Shown in pieces: positions 31,978 to 39,556 of a stretch of DNA of 43,564 nucleotides (its first letter is position 1; every line of letters starts with the position of its first letter). The notes beneath the pieces are model-generated. The model searched no databases. It was not told the DNA's origin and was given only the letters and a program-made list of their open reading frames with translations. The stretch is from a virus: the IMG/VR virus record IMGVR_UViG_3300017971_000115, positions 1 to 43,564 of that record; one strand, given 5' to 3'. Both the position numbers and the translations under genes were made by a program.

Positions 31978-32470
31978 CGGGGTTTTCCTGGTGGCGCTCA
32001 AACCATCGGCGCATGAGGGGCTTGGGCCAACACCAGCCGTAGGAGGCCCAAAGGAGATTGACCGCCGAGTCGATCGACTTCCGGCCGTTGCGTATGTCGA
32101 GGAGGTAGGGCCGCCGCTCTACGAACCAGCGGCCACTGAACAGGGCCGGGAGCGGGAGGATCGTGTTGAGCAGGACCGTCCACCACAGGCCCAGAAAGCT
32201 GGAGCACTGGGCAACGTGGCGGAGCTCATGGGCGATGATCCCCGCGTCCTTGTCGGTCAGCGGGAGATCACGGAGGGCCGCCACCCAGATCACCGGTTGG
32301 CAGAATGGTAGGCGGTAGGTGTTCCACATCCGATCCCGCCACTTCTCGGAAAACCACCCGACCACCGACCACAGCCAGTGGCCCCGCTTGCTCCTGATCC
32401 TGGTTGAGTACCAGGCCAGCTCCGTCATCAGCGGTTGAGGGAGGGTCCCGTAGGGGTGTGGGGGCGTCAT
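31946..32470 (-). CDS. Putative membrane metalloprotease (HExxH)
   Basis: 174 residues from the ATG at 32470, which overlaps the preceding stop (ATGA). Residues 76-87 read AGIIAHELRHVA, giving H81-E82-x-x-H85; E118 (FVERRPYL) is a plausible third ligand. A hydrophobic stretch follows the motif (FLGLWWTVLLNTILPLPALF), so the enzyme may sit at the membrane. It is rich in Trp and Arg. Proteins with this layout occur in other phages and are annotated as peptidases, but their substrate is unknown. It is transcribed with early genes, which argues against a lysis role and for host takeover or defence evasion. Confidence 0.65.
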   Translation of the reverse strand: MTPPHPYGTLPQPLMTELAWYSTRIRSKRGHWLWSVVGWFSEKWRDRMWNTYRLPFCQPVIWVAALRDLPLTDKDAGIIAHELRHVAQCSSFLGLWWTVLLNTILPLPALFSGRWFVERRPYLLDIRNGRKSIDSAVNLLWASYGWCWPKPLMRRWFERHQENPDAVLRSRWLW

Positions 32471-32955
32471 GCTCTGATCTCCCGGTGGAAGGTGATCCGC
32501 CCGGCGGCTGGCTCCCAGCTCACCAGGAGGTTGCGCTCGAGCTCGATCCGATAGCTCCCCTCGGACTTGATCGCCCAGCTGCCCCTGAGGGTGAGCCGGA
32601 GATCCTGGGTGAGCTGGCTCTCCCCCCAGTCCACGATCATGGCCTCGGGCGCCAGCATGTCCTTGGTGGCTCCCTGGCGGCTGAGGGTGCCGAGGGCCTC
32701 CCTGCTCATCCCGGTGGCCTCGGTGATGGCGCCGGCGAAGAGCTCGGCCAGTCCGCTGGCCAATGCGATATCGGCCGCCATCCCCTCCTGGATCTTGGGC
32801 CTGACCTGGGCCTCCACCGCCTTTCGGAACCCGTCCACATTGGAGAACAGAGACCACAGGGCGTCAAAGAGGCGATAGGGCGGCCGCTTGCTTGGTCGCT
32901 TGTCCTCCTCGGTGAACTCGGCGCCGGCCTCTAGCAGGTCCTGGTGGATTGACAT
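32467..32955 (-). CDS. Unknown early protein, 162 residues
   Basis: 162 residues with AAAGGA as ribosome-binding site. Helical N-terminal half (PPYRLFDALWSLFSNVDGFR, ADIALASGLAELFAGAITEA) and beta-rich C-terminal half (QDLRLTLRGSWAIKSEGSYR, ELERNLLVSWEP). It is coupled to the metalloprotease gene by ATGA. No family is recognised; a partner or inhibitor of the protease is one possibility suggested only by coupling. Confidence 0.65.
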   Translation of the reverse strand: MSIHQDLLEAGAEFTEEDKRPSKRPPYRLFDALWSLFSNVDGFRKAVEAQVRPKIQEGMAADIALASGLAELFAGAITEATGMSREALGTLSRQGATKDMLAPEAMIVDWGESQLTQDLRLTLRGSWAIKSEGSYRIELERNLLVSWEPAAGRITFHREIRA

Positions 32956-32973
32956 GGGTGATCCTTTCTACTC

Positions 32974-33037
32974 GGAGGGCCCCAAGCCTGTGGTTTGGCC
33001 TGTCATCCGCGCCACCGTTTTGGCTTGGGGGCCCTCC
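32974..33037. promoter_or_regulatory. Long-armed stem-loop between early genes
   Basis: GGAGGGCCCCAAGCC (32974-32988) pairs with GGCTTGGGGGCCCTCC (33022-33037) with one bulged base, around a 33-base loop that holds the preceding gene's stop codon. On the minus strand no T-run follows, so simple termination is unlikely. It may be an attenuator, an RNA-processing site or a protein-binding structure. It lies about 20 bases before the next start codon. Confidence 0.55.
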
Positions 33038-33272
33038 TCGTTCTGTGGGCGTGGGCCGCCTCAATGAGCTCCGGGTAGCTCGGCAGATCCAGGGAGCTGG
33101 CTAGGCACATTTGGTACCGGTAGCCCGGGACAAGGACCTCCACGCAATAGGCCCCGTCCGGCTCACGCCTGTAGTATCTGGCCTCGAGCTCGTCCACCTC
33201 GAACCTCTGTGCTCCTTGGAGCATCGCCTCCGCCAGCCGCTGGGACTCCATCGCCCCGATCCCGTGTGACAC
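33003..33272 (-). CDS. Small basic early protein
   Basis: 89 residues from a GTG at 33272, preceded by AAGGAGG at 8 bases, overlapping the last base of the upstream TAG. The sequence has a helix (ESQRLAEAMLQGAQRFEVDE), a beta hairpin (YCVEVLVPGYRYQMCLASS) and a basic tail (RTRRAPKPKRWRG). No family is recognised. Confidence 0.65.
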   Translation of the reverse strand: MSHGIGAMESQRLAEAMLQGAQRFEVDELEARYYRREPDGAYCVEVLVPGYRYQMCLASSLDLPSYPELIEAAHAHRTRRAPKPKRWRG

Positions 33273-33760
33273 TAGCCAGCCCTCCTTGGATCGAGGTCCA
33301 CCCCGTGGGAGTTGTTCCAGATCAGCTTGAGCTCCCGGATCCGCCTGAGGTGGAAGTCCTCGAGGGACTCGTCCGGCCTCTGGCCTCCCTGCTCCCATCG
33401 CTCGATCAGCCGCTCCCACGGGCTGTCAGGATCCAGCTTTCGAGGCTGTCCGCCAGGGCTGTGGGTGTGGCGTTTGGGCGCCTGGATTGCGCCGGCCTCG
33501 GTGAGCTCCCGCTGGACCCGCCTGCAAATGAGGGCCAGCTCACCGGCGGAGGGGTACTTCTTGGGGTGGTGGTCCTCGGTGGGGGCGAGCTCACAGGCCC
33601 GCTCGATCGTGATCGGGTGGTACTTCTTGACCGCCTCCCAGTAGGCCGCGATCCGCCTCCTCCAATGGTCCTCATCGATCACGTAGTACGAGGGATAGCA
33701 GTCCCGCATGGCCCCCATCCCTCTGATCAACGCCCTGTGCCCTGCTCGCTCATCTGCCAC
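33272..33760 (-). CDS. Putative helicase loader (lambda P / G39P type)
   Basis: 162 residues from a GTG at 33760, which overlaps the upstream gene by 11 bases and has GGAGG 7 bases before it. The pattern YYVIDEDHWRRRIAAYWEAV, followed by ITIERACELAP and YPSAGELALICRRVQREL, resembles small phage helicase loaders, where a helical bundle is followed by a P-P/S-x-x-E-F/L motif. It follows a replication-initiator-like gene, the usual order. No phage helicase or polymerase was found, so it would recruit the host helicase. Confidence 0.55.
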   Translation of the reverse strand: MADERAGHRALIRGMGAMRDCYPSYYVIDEDHWRRRIAAYWEAVKKYHPITIERACELAPTEDHHPKKYPSAGELALICRRVQRELTEAGAIQAPKRHTHSPGGQPRKLDPDSPWERLIERWEQGGQRPDESLEDFHLRRIRELKLIWNNSHGVDLDPRRAG

Positions 33761-34553
33761 GGTTGGCCCTCCTCCTGTCCTGAGCCTCCAGCATATCAAC
33801 GATCCGATCCTCATCCTCGAGCTCTGCGGTCCTCCGGACGGCCTTGGCCGGTTTGGGCTTGCTGGCCCTCTCGCGGATGTCATCCAGCACGGGCCACAGG
33901 TAGGCCCAGCGCTTTCCCTTGCACCGAGTGAGGGCCTCGAGCTCGTGGGCCATGATCGGCAGGCGCCTGGATGCCTCAACCGTATCCACGGCCGTGAGGG
34001 CCCCCCAGCGCTTGAACCCCCAGGCCTCCAGTTGCTTGAGATCTGAACAGTCCCCGGATCCGCTCTCTCTCTCTCTTGGGACCGGATCGGATCGGGTCGG
34101 ATCGGATCGGGGTAGGTTTGCTAGCTTGGCGGTTGCTCTGGCTTTTGCCAGGCCACCAAGGCGCCCGGCCTCCGCTCGTTTCTGACGTAAGGCCGCGGTC
34201 TCGCTTGCCTTTGGCTGGTAGGCTAGAAAATCGTGGAGCCAAAACCCATCCGCCGGAGGGGCGCCCGAGCTGGCGCCGAGAGCGACCGGACACACAGGCG
34301 AGGAGCAGTCGAGAGCGCCGGGAGAGTCAATCGAGAGGTGAGCGAGGCCGACCCGAGCGAGCTCCGAAAGCGCCTTGAGCGGGTAGCGGGACTTGGGGAT
34401 CATTGGTCTCACCTGTGAGCTCGGGACCCACCCGTCCGTGGAATGCCGGTTGGCGTAGCAGATCGCCGAGACCCACAGCCGATAGGCCGCGTCCGAGAGG
34501 GCCGCGATCTTGGGGTGGTCCGGGTGGTTCGAGTCGAGCTTGGTCCAGGTCAC
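33750..34553 (-). CDS. Replication initiator-like protein
   Basis: 267 residues from a GTG at 34553 with GGGGG upstream, overlapping the preceding stop (GTGA). The first 130 residues match the winged-helix N-terminus common to phage replication organisers: TWTKLDSNHPDHPKIAALSD, AAYRLWVSAICYANRHSTDG, WVPSS, FWLHDFLAYQPKAS. A basic region follows (QKRAEAGRLGGLAKARATA), then a helical C-terminus. It probably binds the origin and hands over to the loader encoded next. The codons near residues 175-195 contain short direct repeats (TCGGATCG) that may be part of an internal origin, as in lambdoid O genes. Confidence 0.65.
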   Translation of the reverse strand: MTWTKLDSNHPDHPKIAALSDAAYRLWVSAICYANRHSTDGWVPSSQVRPMIPKSRYPLKALSELARVGLAHLSIDSPGALDCSSPVCPVALGASSGAPPADGFWLHDFLAYQPKASETAALRQKRAEAGRLGGLAKARATAKLANLPRSDPTRSDPVPRERESGSGDCSDLKQLEAWGFKRWGALTAVDTVEASRRLPIMAHELEALTRCKGKRWAYLWPVLDDIRERASKPKPAKAVRRTAELEDEDRIVDMLEAQDRRRANRGR

Positions 34554-34771
34554 AGGGCCCCCAGCAAAAACCCCAACCGCCGGCGCCTCTCGTTGTGTGG
34601 ACGAGTAAGGTGGGCGCCAGCGGTGGGGAAGTCTATCGGATGTTTTGGATCGTCCACACAGGGCCACCCTACAGGAGGGGCCGGCGGCTGTCTAGATCCG
34701 GGTGGTGAGCTCCACGGCCGCAGCCCAGGAGGGCTCCCGACGAGCCCGTAAACCACGGCCGTGGAGCCCAT
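34550..34771 (-). CDS. Small uncertain ORF
   Basis: 73 residues. It starts 3 bases after the upstream TAG with GGGGG 6 bases before the ATG, and its stop overlaps the next start (GTGA), as for a coupled gene. The protein is Pro/Gly/Arg-rich with no clear fold (VGWPCVDDPKHPIDFPTAGA). It is the only reading that fills this 220-base gap. It may be real or a leader for the initiator gene. Confidence 0.35.
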   Translation of the reverse strand: MGSTAVVYGLVGSPPGLRPWSSPPGSRQPPAPPVGWPCVDDPKHPIDFPTAGAHLTRPHNERRRRLGFLLGAL

Positions 34772-34774
34772 GAT

Positions 34775-35281
34775 CTACCCCCGATCATCGGTGGTGTCGA
34801 GGCTGTCCTTGCTCCACTGGCCCCAGCTTGTGGGCTGGTTGCTCCTCGACCTATGGATCACAATCTTGCCGAATCCACTGATCGCTGGGCTGGTGAGGAT
34901 CCTCTCGAGCTCATCCCGGTCTGAAATTGACCAGTCCACCGGGGCCGAGGACAGCCCGGCGGCCGCCAGCTCGGCCTGTTCACGGGTTGCAGGCGCCAGC
35001 AAGCCACCACCGAAAGCCTTGAGCCCGGTGGGTATGTGATCCAGGACGTGATCGGCCACCCACATCCCCTCCCCGGCCGGGTGTGGGTGAAACTCCATCC
35101 GGATCGCAAAGTAGCGGTTGACCACCTGCACTATCGAGGGGCTCCAGCAGAGGATCCGCTCCTCCCCGTCCGGGTGCTCGGCCCCGGCGCCATCATAGTT
35201 GGTGGCGTATGCTGCGACCCCCTTGATCTCCTGGCCACCGATCACCATGCGGACGGGGCCGCCTTTGGTTTGCCTGCTCAT
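34775..35281 (-). CDS. Unknown early protein, 168 residues
   Basis: 168 residues coupled by ATGA to the SMC-like gene upstream. Beta-rich in the first half (KGGPVRMVIGGQEIKGVAAY, FAIRMEFHPHPAGEGMWVAD) and helical later (SISDRDELERILTSPAIS). No family is recognised. Its tight coupling to the RecT/SMC pair suggests a role in recombination. Confidence 0.65.
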   Translation of the reverse strand: MSRQTKGGPVRMVIGGQEIKGVAAYATNYDGAGAEHPDGEERILCWSPSIVQVVNRYFAIRMEFHPHPAGEGMWVADHVLDHIPTGLKAFGGGLLAPATREQAELAAAGLSSAPVDWSISDRDELERILTSPAISGFGKIVIHRSRSNQPTSWGQWSKDSLDTTDDRG

Positions 35282-36546
35282 TGGCTCACCTCTTGGCCGT
35301 CCTCAATGTAGATCGTGGATCCGTCCTCGCCATCAACCGACTCGGCGCCATCGGCCACCCTAGTGATCAACACCAACCCACCGGCCTCGGCCGCGAGTCC
35401 TTGGAGGAGCTCGAGCCCCTTGGAGTCGAGGGCCGATCCCTCATCCACCAGGAGGATCTTGAGCTCGGGGTTGAGAGCAAACCCGATCGCGGTGGAGATC
35501 CGGATCGTCTCGGCCCCGCTCGCCTGGCTCAGTGGCACCCCATTATAGAGCACCGATCGGCCCTCAACCTCGAGGCCCTCGATCGGATACTTCACGGCCT
35601 CGAGGGCCTCGGCCTTGCGCTTGTCGAGGCCCTTGATCTCGATCGTGCGCTCATCAAGCTGGTACTGGAGCGCCTTGAGATCCTGATCGAGCTGGAACCG
35701 CCGAGCCTGGGCCCTCACCTTGGCGTTGTGCTCGTCCAGGCCGGCGAGCTCCTCACGGATCGCCTCGGTGTCCACGTCCTTGAGGTTGCTGGCCTCCTCG
35801 GCCGCAAGCTTCCCGGCTGCTCGGATCACATCGAGATCGCGCTTGGCCAGCCGGAGCTGCTCCTCGATCGCTTGGACCTTGGCAACCTCCTTTCGGGCTG
35901 TGTGGCGGAGCTCCCCGAGGGTGTCCCGTTTCTTTTGATTCTCCCGGTTGATCTCCTCGGCCGCCTGGAGCTCCTCCACCAGCTCGGCGGAGTTGCGCTC
36001 CTCGAACTCGTCCAGGCCGTGATCAGGGAGGGCCTCGAGCTCGGCCTTGGCCTGGCGTTGCTGGCGTCGGATCTCGGACTGCTCCTCCTTGAGGGTGGAT
36101 CGGTCCTCCTCAATCTCACCGAGGTCCAGCCCGCTCAGATCCGTGAGGATCTCCGCTTGCTTGGCCTCTGGCATTCTCGAAAAGGCCAGCGGGTCAAAGG
36201 TGAGATCACCCACCATGGCGTTGAGGGTGGCCTGGGCTGTTTTGGGGAGCGGGACCCCGTCCCGCTGGCTGACCTTGAGCCGGGCCCCGCTGGTGGTCTG
36301 GACCTTGCTGATCAGTAGGTTGGTGGTCTCGATAATCACCTCCGCCTTGGTGGCGCCCTTGCGTACAGGCCGCTCCGGGGCGTGCTTCGCCCCGCCCAGC
36401 GCCCACCTCAGGGCCTTGAGGGCGGAGGACTTCCCGGCCGCATTGGGTCCGGCCAGGGTGATCATCGGGCTCCCGTCCGGTGTCACCTCCAATGCCTGGA
36501 TCTTCAAAAAATCTCGGATAGTTAGCTCGATCAGGTGCTCGCTCAT
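35278..36546 (-). CDS. SMC/RecF-like ATPase
   Basis: 422 residues from the ATG at 36546. A longer start at 36654 would add 36 residues encoded by palindromic DNA and lacks a ribosome-binding site. Walker A is GPNAAGKS at residues 33-40, preceded by the typical LTIRDFLKIQALEV strand. Residues about 130-310 form a long coiled coil. The ABC signature-like stretch (PLSQASGAETIRIS) and Walker B (LKILLVDEGSALDS) lie near the C-terminus. Phage proteins of this kind assist recombination or DNA end processing. It lies between RecT and an unknown coupled gene. Confidence 0.82.
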   Translation of the reverse strand: MSEHLIELTIRDFLKIQALEVTPDGSPMITLAGPNAAGKSSALKALRWALGGAKHAPERPVRKGATKAEVIIETTNLLISKVQTTSGARLKVSQRDGVPLPKTAQATLNAMVGDLTFDPLAFSRMPEAKQAEILTDLSGLDLGEIEEDRSTLKEEQSEIRRQQRQAKAELEALPDHGLDEFEERNSAELVEELQAAEEINRENQKKRDTLGELRHTARKEVAKVQAIEEQLRLAKRDLDVIRAAGKLAAEEASNLKDVDTEAIREELAGLDEHNAKVRAQARRFQLDQDLKALQYQLDERTIEIKGLDKRKAEALEAVKYPIEGLEVEGRSVLYNGVPLSQASGAETIRISTAIGFALNPELKILLVDEGSALDSKGLELLQGLAAEAGGLVLITRVADGAESVDGEDGSTIYIEDGQEVSQ

Positions 36547-36561
36547 TTCCTGCTCGTTTCT

Positions 36562-36582
36562 CCCCTCCCGGGGCGGGAGGGG
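36562..36582. promoter_or_regulatory. Perfect hairpin before the SMC-like gene
   Basis: CCCCTCCCG and CGGGAGGGG form a perfect 9-base stem around a 3-base loop, ending 15 bases before the ATG on the minus strand. No T-run follows. With the neighbouring palindrome it makes the RecT-SMC gap the most structured intergenic region here. It could limit translation of the ATPase relative to RecT. Confidence 0.65.
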
Positions 36583-36595
36583 ACAGAAGTCTGGA

Positions 36596-36615
36596 GAAAT
36601 GTCCGGGGACATTTC
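36596..36615. repeat. Palindrome in the RecT-SMC gap
   Basis: GAAATGTCC-GG-GGACATTTC, with perfect 9-base arms and a 2-base spacer. Further TGTCC copies occur on both sides, giving imperfect tandem units of about 26 bases. It differs in sequence from the TACACC operator. A second protein-binding site is inferred. Confidence 0.65.
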
Positions 36616-36634
36616 CGGGGAGTTGTGTCCGGCC

Positions 36635-37795
36635 CTAGAACCCGGCCGCGTCATCGGTGCCCATCGGGGGAGGGCCTACCTCGGAGTAGTCCGCCAGGAC
36701 CTCACCGGTGGCCGGGTCCGTCACCAGCTGCCCCTCGATCACGTGGCCGTTGCCATTGGCTGGAGGTGCGTCCTCATCCGTAGGCAGGGGAGGCTCGGCG
36801 GGCTCCTCCTGGCGATCGAGCGGTAGGCCCTCCTGGTTGGGCCGACCATTGGCCGCCCGGCGCTCCTGGGGCCGCTGGCGAGCTCGGACCGGCTCGGCCT
36901 GCTCGCGCTTGTTCTTGAGGTTCTTGAGCTCCTTGAGCTCCACCCCGCGGGACCGCCCGGCCGGCGGGAGGGCTGGCCGGGACTCCTCCACCCGCTGGCG
37001 GATGGGATCTAGCTCGGCGTCATAGTAGGCCATGGCATCACCGCGATCCTCGATCGCCGAGAGCTGGGCCGCCCTCATGGCCGCCTGGTGGAGTAGTGGC
37101 AAGGTTTTACACAACCGCTTGACCGCCACCTTTTTGGCCATTTCGTCCGCCCAGTTACCCCATGCCGGCGAGTTGGCCGGGTTGCTATCGCGAGCCCGCT
37201 TGATCTGGTCCGTCCCCAGCCAGGCCGCGTCAAAGAGCTCACGATCTGGGGTGAGCGCCACCGCATAGGCGCACCTCACCGGGCCCCGCTCCTTTTCCGT
37301 CCCTATCAGCGGGACGTGGCGGACCTCGAGGGGGGCCTCCTGGAAGGTGAACTCTGGGTCATTCTCCCGGACCACTGAGGCCCGCACATGGCCCACCACC
37401 TCGGACCGGACGATCTTGAGCCAGCCACGATAGCCGGCCTGGGGGTTTGCCACCGTCCGCCCGGCCATTGGCCCTTTCTTGTGGGTGTAGGGGATGAGGT
37501 AGGCCTCACCGGCCACCCCTCCAACCTCGAGGCCCAGGCGCCCCATCTGGGCAACGGCCATCAAGATCGAGAGCGGATCACAGTTGAGGAGCTTCCCGGT
37601 GGGATCATTCACGGCCTCGGCGATGGCGATATTGATGATCCTGATCGCCTCGAGGTTGGGCGGGAGGACCGCCTCGATCAGCTCAACCCGTGGCTGGGCG
37701 GTGAGATAGTCACGGAGCTCCCGCCGTTTCCGGTTGAGCTCTCGGTCAGTCTGGGCCCCCTGGGGGGCGGATCGGTTCTGTGCTTTCTGAGTCAT
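36635..37795 (-). CDS. recT: RecT-family single-strand annealing protein
   Basis: 386 residues. The core is typical: CDPLSILMAVAQMGRLGLEV, GEAYLIPYTHKKGPMAGRTV, NPQAGYRGWLKIVRSEVVG, then AEMAKK-type region WADEMAKKVAVKRLCKTLPL. RecT coats single strands and anneals homologous DNA. The nuclease encoded just upstream supplies its substrate. The C-terminal 100 residues are Pro/Glu/Arg-rich and disordered. AGGAGAAACCCGAC precedes the start, and an operator lies 36 bases upstream. Confidence 0.92.
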   Translation of the reverse strand: MTQKAQNRSAPQGAQTDRELNRKRRELRDYLTAQPRVELIEAVLPPNLEAIRIINIAIAEAVNDPTGKLLNCDPLSILMAVAQMGRLGLEVGGVAGEAYLIPYTHKKGPMAGRTVANPQAGYRGWLKIVRSEVVGHVRASVVRENDPEFTFQEAPLEVRHVPLIGTEKERGPVRCAYAVALTPDRELFDAAWLGTDQIKRARDSNPANSPAWGNWADEMAKKVAVKRLCKTLPLLHQAAMRAAQLSAIEDRGDAMAYYDAELDPIRQRVEESRPALPPAGRSRGVELKELKNLKNKREQAEPVRARQRPQERRAANGRPNQEGLPLDRQEEPAEPPLPTDEDAPPANGNGHVIEGQLVTDPATGEVLADYSEVGPPPMGTDDAAGF

Positions 37796-37830
37796 CGTCG
37801 GGTTTCTCCTGTTGGCCGGCCGTGCCGGCG

Positions 37831-37845
37831 TACACTCATGGTGTA
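37831..37845. promoter_or_regulatory. Palindromic operator before recT
   Basis: TACACT-CAT-GGTGTA, one mismatch from the perfect 6-3-6 palindrome. On the minus strand it is followed by GCCGGCACGGCCGGCCAAC and AGGAGAAACCCGAC, the same leader as before the zinc-finger gene at 31357. No strong -35 box is visible. Repression of recT by the Cro-like protein is inferred. Confidence 0.7.
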
Positions 37846-37865
37846 TCAGGTCGGGTGGTTTGGAT

Positions 37866-38240
37866 CTAGGGCTCGGGGCCGACGATCGGATCTGTGGGCG
37901 GGTCTAGCCATGAGCAATCTGGGTCATAGTCGGGATCGTCCTCATCCATCCAGTCGGAGCAAACCGCATCCCGGAGATCCTCCCATACGTTCCCAAAGAA
38001 CCATCCACACTCAAACCGGTCATCACGGACCGAGGCGCATAGCTGGCAAGTCCGGTAGACCAACACCACCGGGCGCCTCATGTGCGGATCATAACAGGCC
38101 TCACACCGAAATGGCGCACCAGGGGGTATGACCCGATCGCACTCAATGCACTGCCGAGGCTCGGTTGACGTTTGGGCGTCAATGGCGATCAGGCTCTTGA
38201 AACAATAGTCCGGCTCAATGCAGACACACGCATCAGCCAT
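37866..38240 (-). CDS. Cysteine-rich zinc-binding early protein
   Basis: 124 residues overlapping the nuclease stop by 8 bases. There are more than ten cysteines in pairs: CIECDRVIPPGAP, FRCEACYDPH, YRTCQLCASVRDDRFECGWF, FGNVWEDLRDAVC. This resembles a zinc-finger family common in phage early regions (C-x2-C, I-P-P-G, then C-x2-C). The C-terminus is acidic. Function unknown; the position between recT and its nuclease suggests a link to recombination. Confidence 0.72.
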   Translation of the reverse strand: MADACVCIEPDYCFKSLIAIDAQTSTEPRQCIECDRVIPPGAPFRCEACYDPHMRRPVVLVYRTCQLCASVRDDRFECGWFFGNVWEDLRDAVCSDWMDEDDPDYDPDCSWLDPPTDPIVGPEP

Positions 38241-39435
38241 GATCAGCCTCGCCGAGCTCCAGCGGCTCCGCCCCGCTCACTTTCTCGATCCCCACCACTT
38301 GCTTGATGGGTCCTGGGATCTCGAGGATGGCCCCGGCCTGGCCGAGCTGGCTGAGGAGCTCACGCTTGGCGGCCGCCCCCTTGCCTTTCGGGACTCGGGA
38401 GGCGGCCAACTTGAGGAGCTTGTCCTTGCTGACCTTGACCACCCGATCGAGCTCCTCGGGACTGGCCACCACCTGATCGATCACGTGGGCGCCGGCTGAG
38501 AACGAGATCGGTTTGGTGATTCTCTCACCGTAGACCCAGGCGGTCCCATCCCCCAGGTCGATCGGGCCGCGCTCGAGCTCGGCCGCGATCAGCTTGTCCA
38601 CGTTGGCCACCACCCGCCTGAGCAACGTGAGCTGCTCCCGGATTGTGGTCCCGAGGATCTCGCGCGGAACTGGCTCGTCCCCCAGGACCATGGCGCACAG
38701 ATCGCGGATCGAGGACCGGACCCAGGCGGCCCGGAGCTCACAGGTTGGCTCATGCTGACAGAATACACAGTGAGGGCCGGCCCCCCACTTCCGGCCCACA
38801 TCCCCGGCCGCGGTGAGTAGCTCGTCCTGGAACCCGTCGATCGCCTGCTCGTCCAGCTGGACGATCTCACGGTCCCCATGGCGGAGCCAGATCTCCACAC
38901 CGAGGACCGCCCCGGTGGCTGGCATCCCATGCTCGTACACAGCGAGTAGAGCCCCGGCCTTGATCTGGGCCCGGTGGGTGGTCCGGCCGCGGCCGGTTTT
39001 CCAGTCCCCTACGCTGAGGAGCTCGAGCGCATCACCGAGGAGAGGGGCGGCCAGGAGATCCAGCCGCCCGGACAACACCACCTCGGCCAGCTCATCCCCG
39101 GCGAGCTCCACATTGCCGAGGCTGTGGGTGAGCTTGACCTCATCCCTACACTCGGGGAAGTAAACCCCGAGCTCCTCCCAGGCCTTGCTGGCGGCCCAGT
39201 GGATGTATCCGAGATCATCCGGATCGGCGCCGTAGCGGGACGCGATCTCCTCGAGGTCTGGCTCCCTCCCATGCGGGACACAGGCGGCCACCTCATGGCC
39301 ACTGCTCCCGCTCCGGGCCTCCGGGGAGCTTGGATCTTGTGCGAGCTCAGGCCGCTCCGGCGGTAGCGCCGAGCTCGGGCAGGCGAGGAAACGATCTGCG
39401 GCTGAGGGCCAAATCCTGATCTGACGTTCTGGCAT
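38233..39435 (-). CDS. PD-(D/E)XK exonuclease, Cas4/RecB-like
   Basis: 400 residues. The nuclease core shows GRLDLL (D126), VGDWKTG (D144, K146) and a QIKAGALLAVYEHG helix with Q157, the standard RecB motifs. C20 with C223, C226 and C232 (HCVFCQHEPTC) can bind a 4Fe-4S cluster as in Cas4 and AddB. It would resect DNA ends to give single strands to RecT. The C-terminal 150 residues form an extra domain with basic helices. The start has AGGAGAACCCGAC and an operator upstream. Confidence 0.87.
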   Translation of the reverse strand: MPERQIRIWPSAADRFLACPSSALPPERPELAQDPSSPEARSGSSGHEVAACVPHGREPDLEEIASRYGADPDDLGYIHWAASKAWEELGVYFPECRDEVKLTHSLGNVELAGDELAEVVLSGRLDLLAAPLLGDALELLSVGDWKTGRGRTTHRAQIKAGALLAVYEHGMPATGAVLGVEIWLRHGDREIVQLDEQAIDGFQDELLTAAGDVGRKWGAGPHCVFCQHEPTCELRAAWVRSSIRDLCAMVLGDEPVPREILGTTIREQLTLLRRVVANVDKLIAAELERGPIDLGDGTAWVYGERITKPISFSAGAHVIDQVVASPEELDRVVKVSKDKLLKLAASRVPKGKGAAAKRELLSQLGQAGAILEIPGPIKQVVGIEKVSGAEPLELGEADHG

Positions 39436-39468
39436 GTCGGGTTCTCCTGTTTGGTTGAGTGAGCACCA

Positions 39469-39483
39469 TACACCATACGTGTA
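39469..39483. promoter_or_regulatory. Palindromic operator before the exonuclease gene
   Basis: TACACC-ATA-CGTGTA, one mismatch, extended on both sides by CACC and GGTG into a longer imperfect palindrome. On the minus strand its centre contains TATGGT, the same -10-like hexamer as in the site at 40668. No -35 box is apparent. It lies about 35 bases before the ATG. Confidence 0.72.
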
Positions 39484-39495
39484 CGGTGCGAAAGT

Positions 39496-39535
39496 GGGGG
39501 CGCCGGAAGAGCATGTCAGAAAAACCGGCGCCCCC
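39496..39535. terminator. Hairpin, probable terminator, upstream of the exonuclease operator
   Basis: GGGGGCGCCGG and CCGGCGCCCCC form perfect 11-base arms with an 18-base loop. It lies between the stop at 39557 and the operator at 39469, so it would isolate the two early transcription units. On the minus strand only ACTTTC follows, so termination may be partial. Confidence 0.65.
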
Positions 39536-39556
39536 TGATCGGCTGTCGGTTGCCGA

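Noticed and set aside
32471-32857. N-terminal extension of the metalloprotease
   Set aside because: It is out-of-frame shadow sequence of the upstream gene; the ATG at 32470 is coupled by ATGA.
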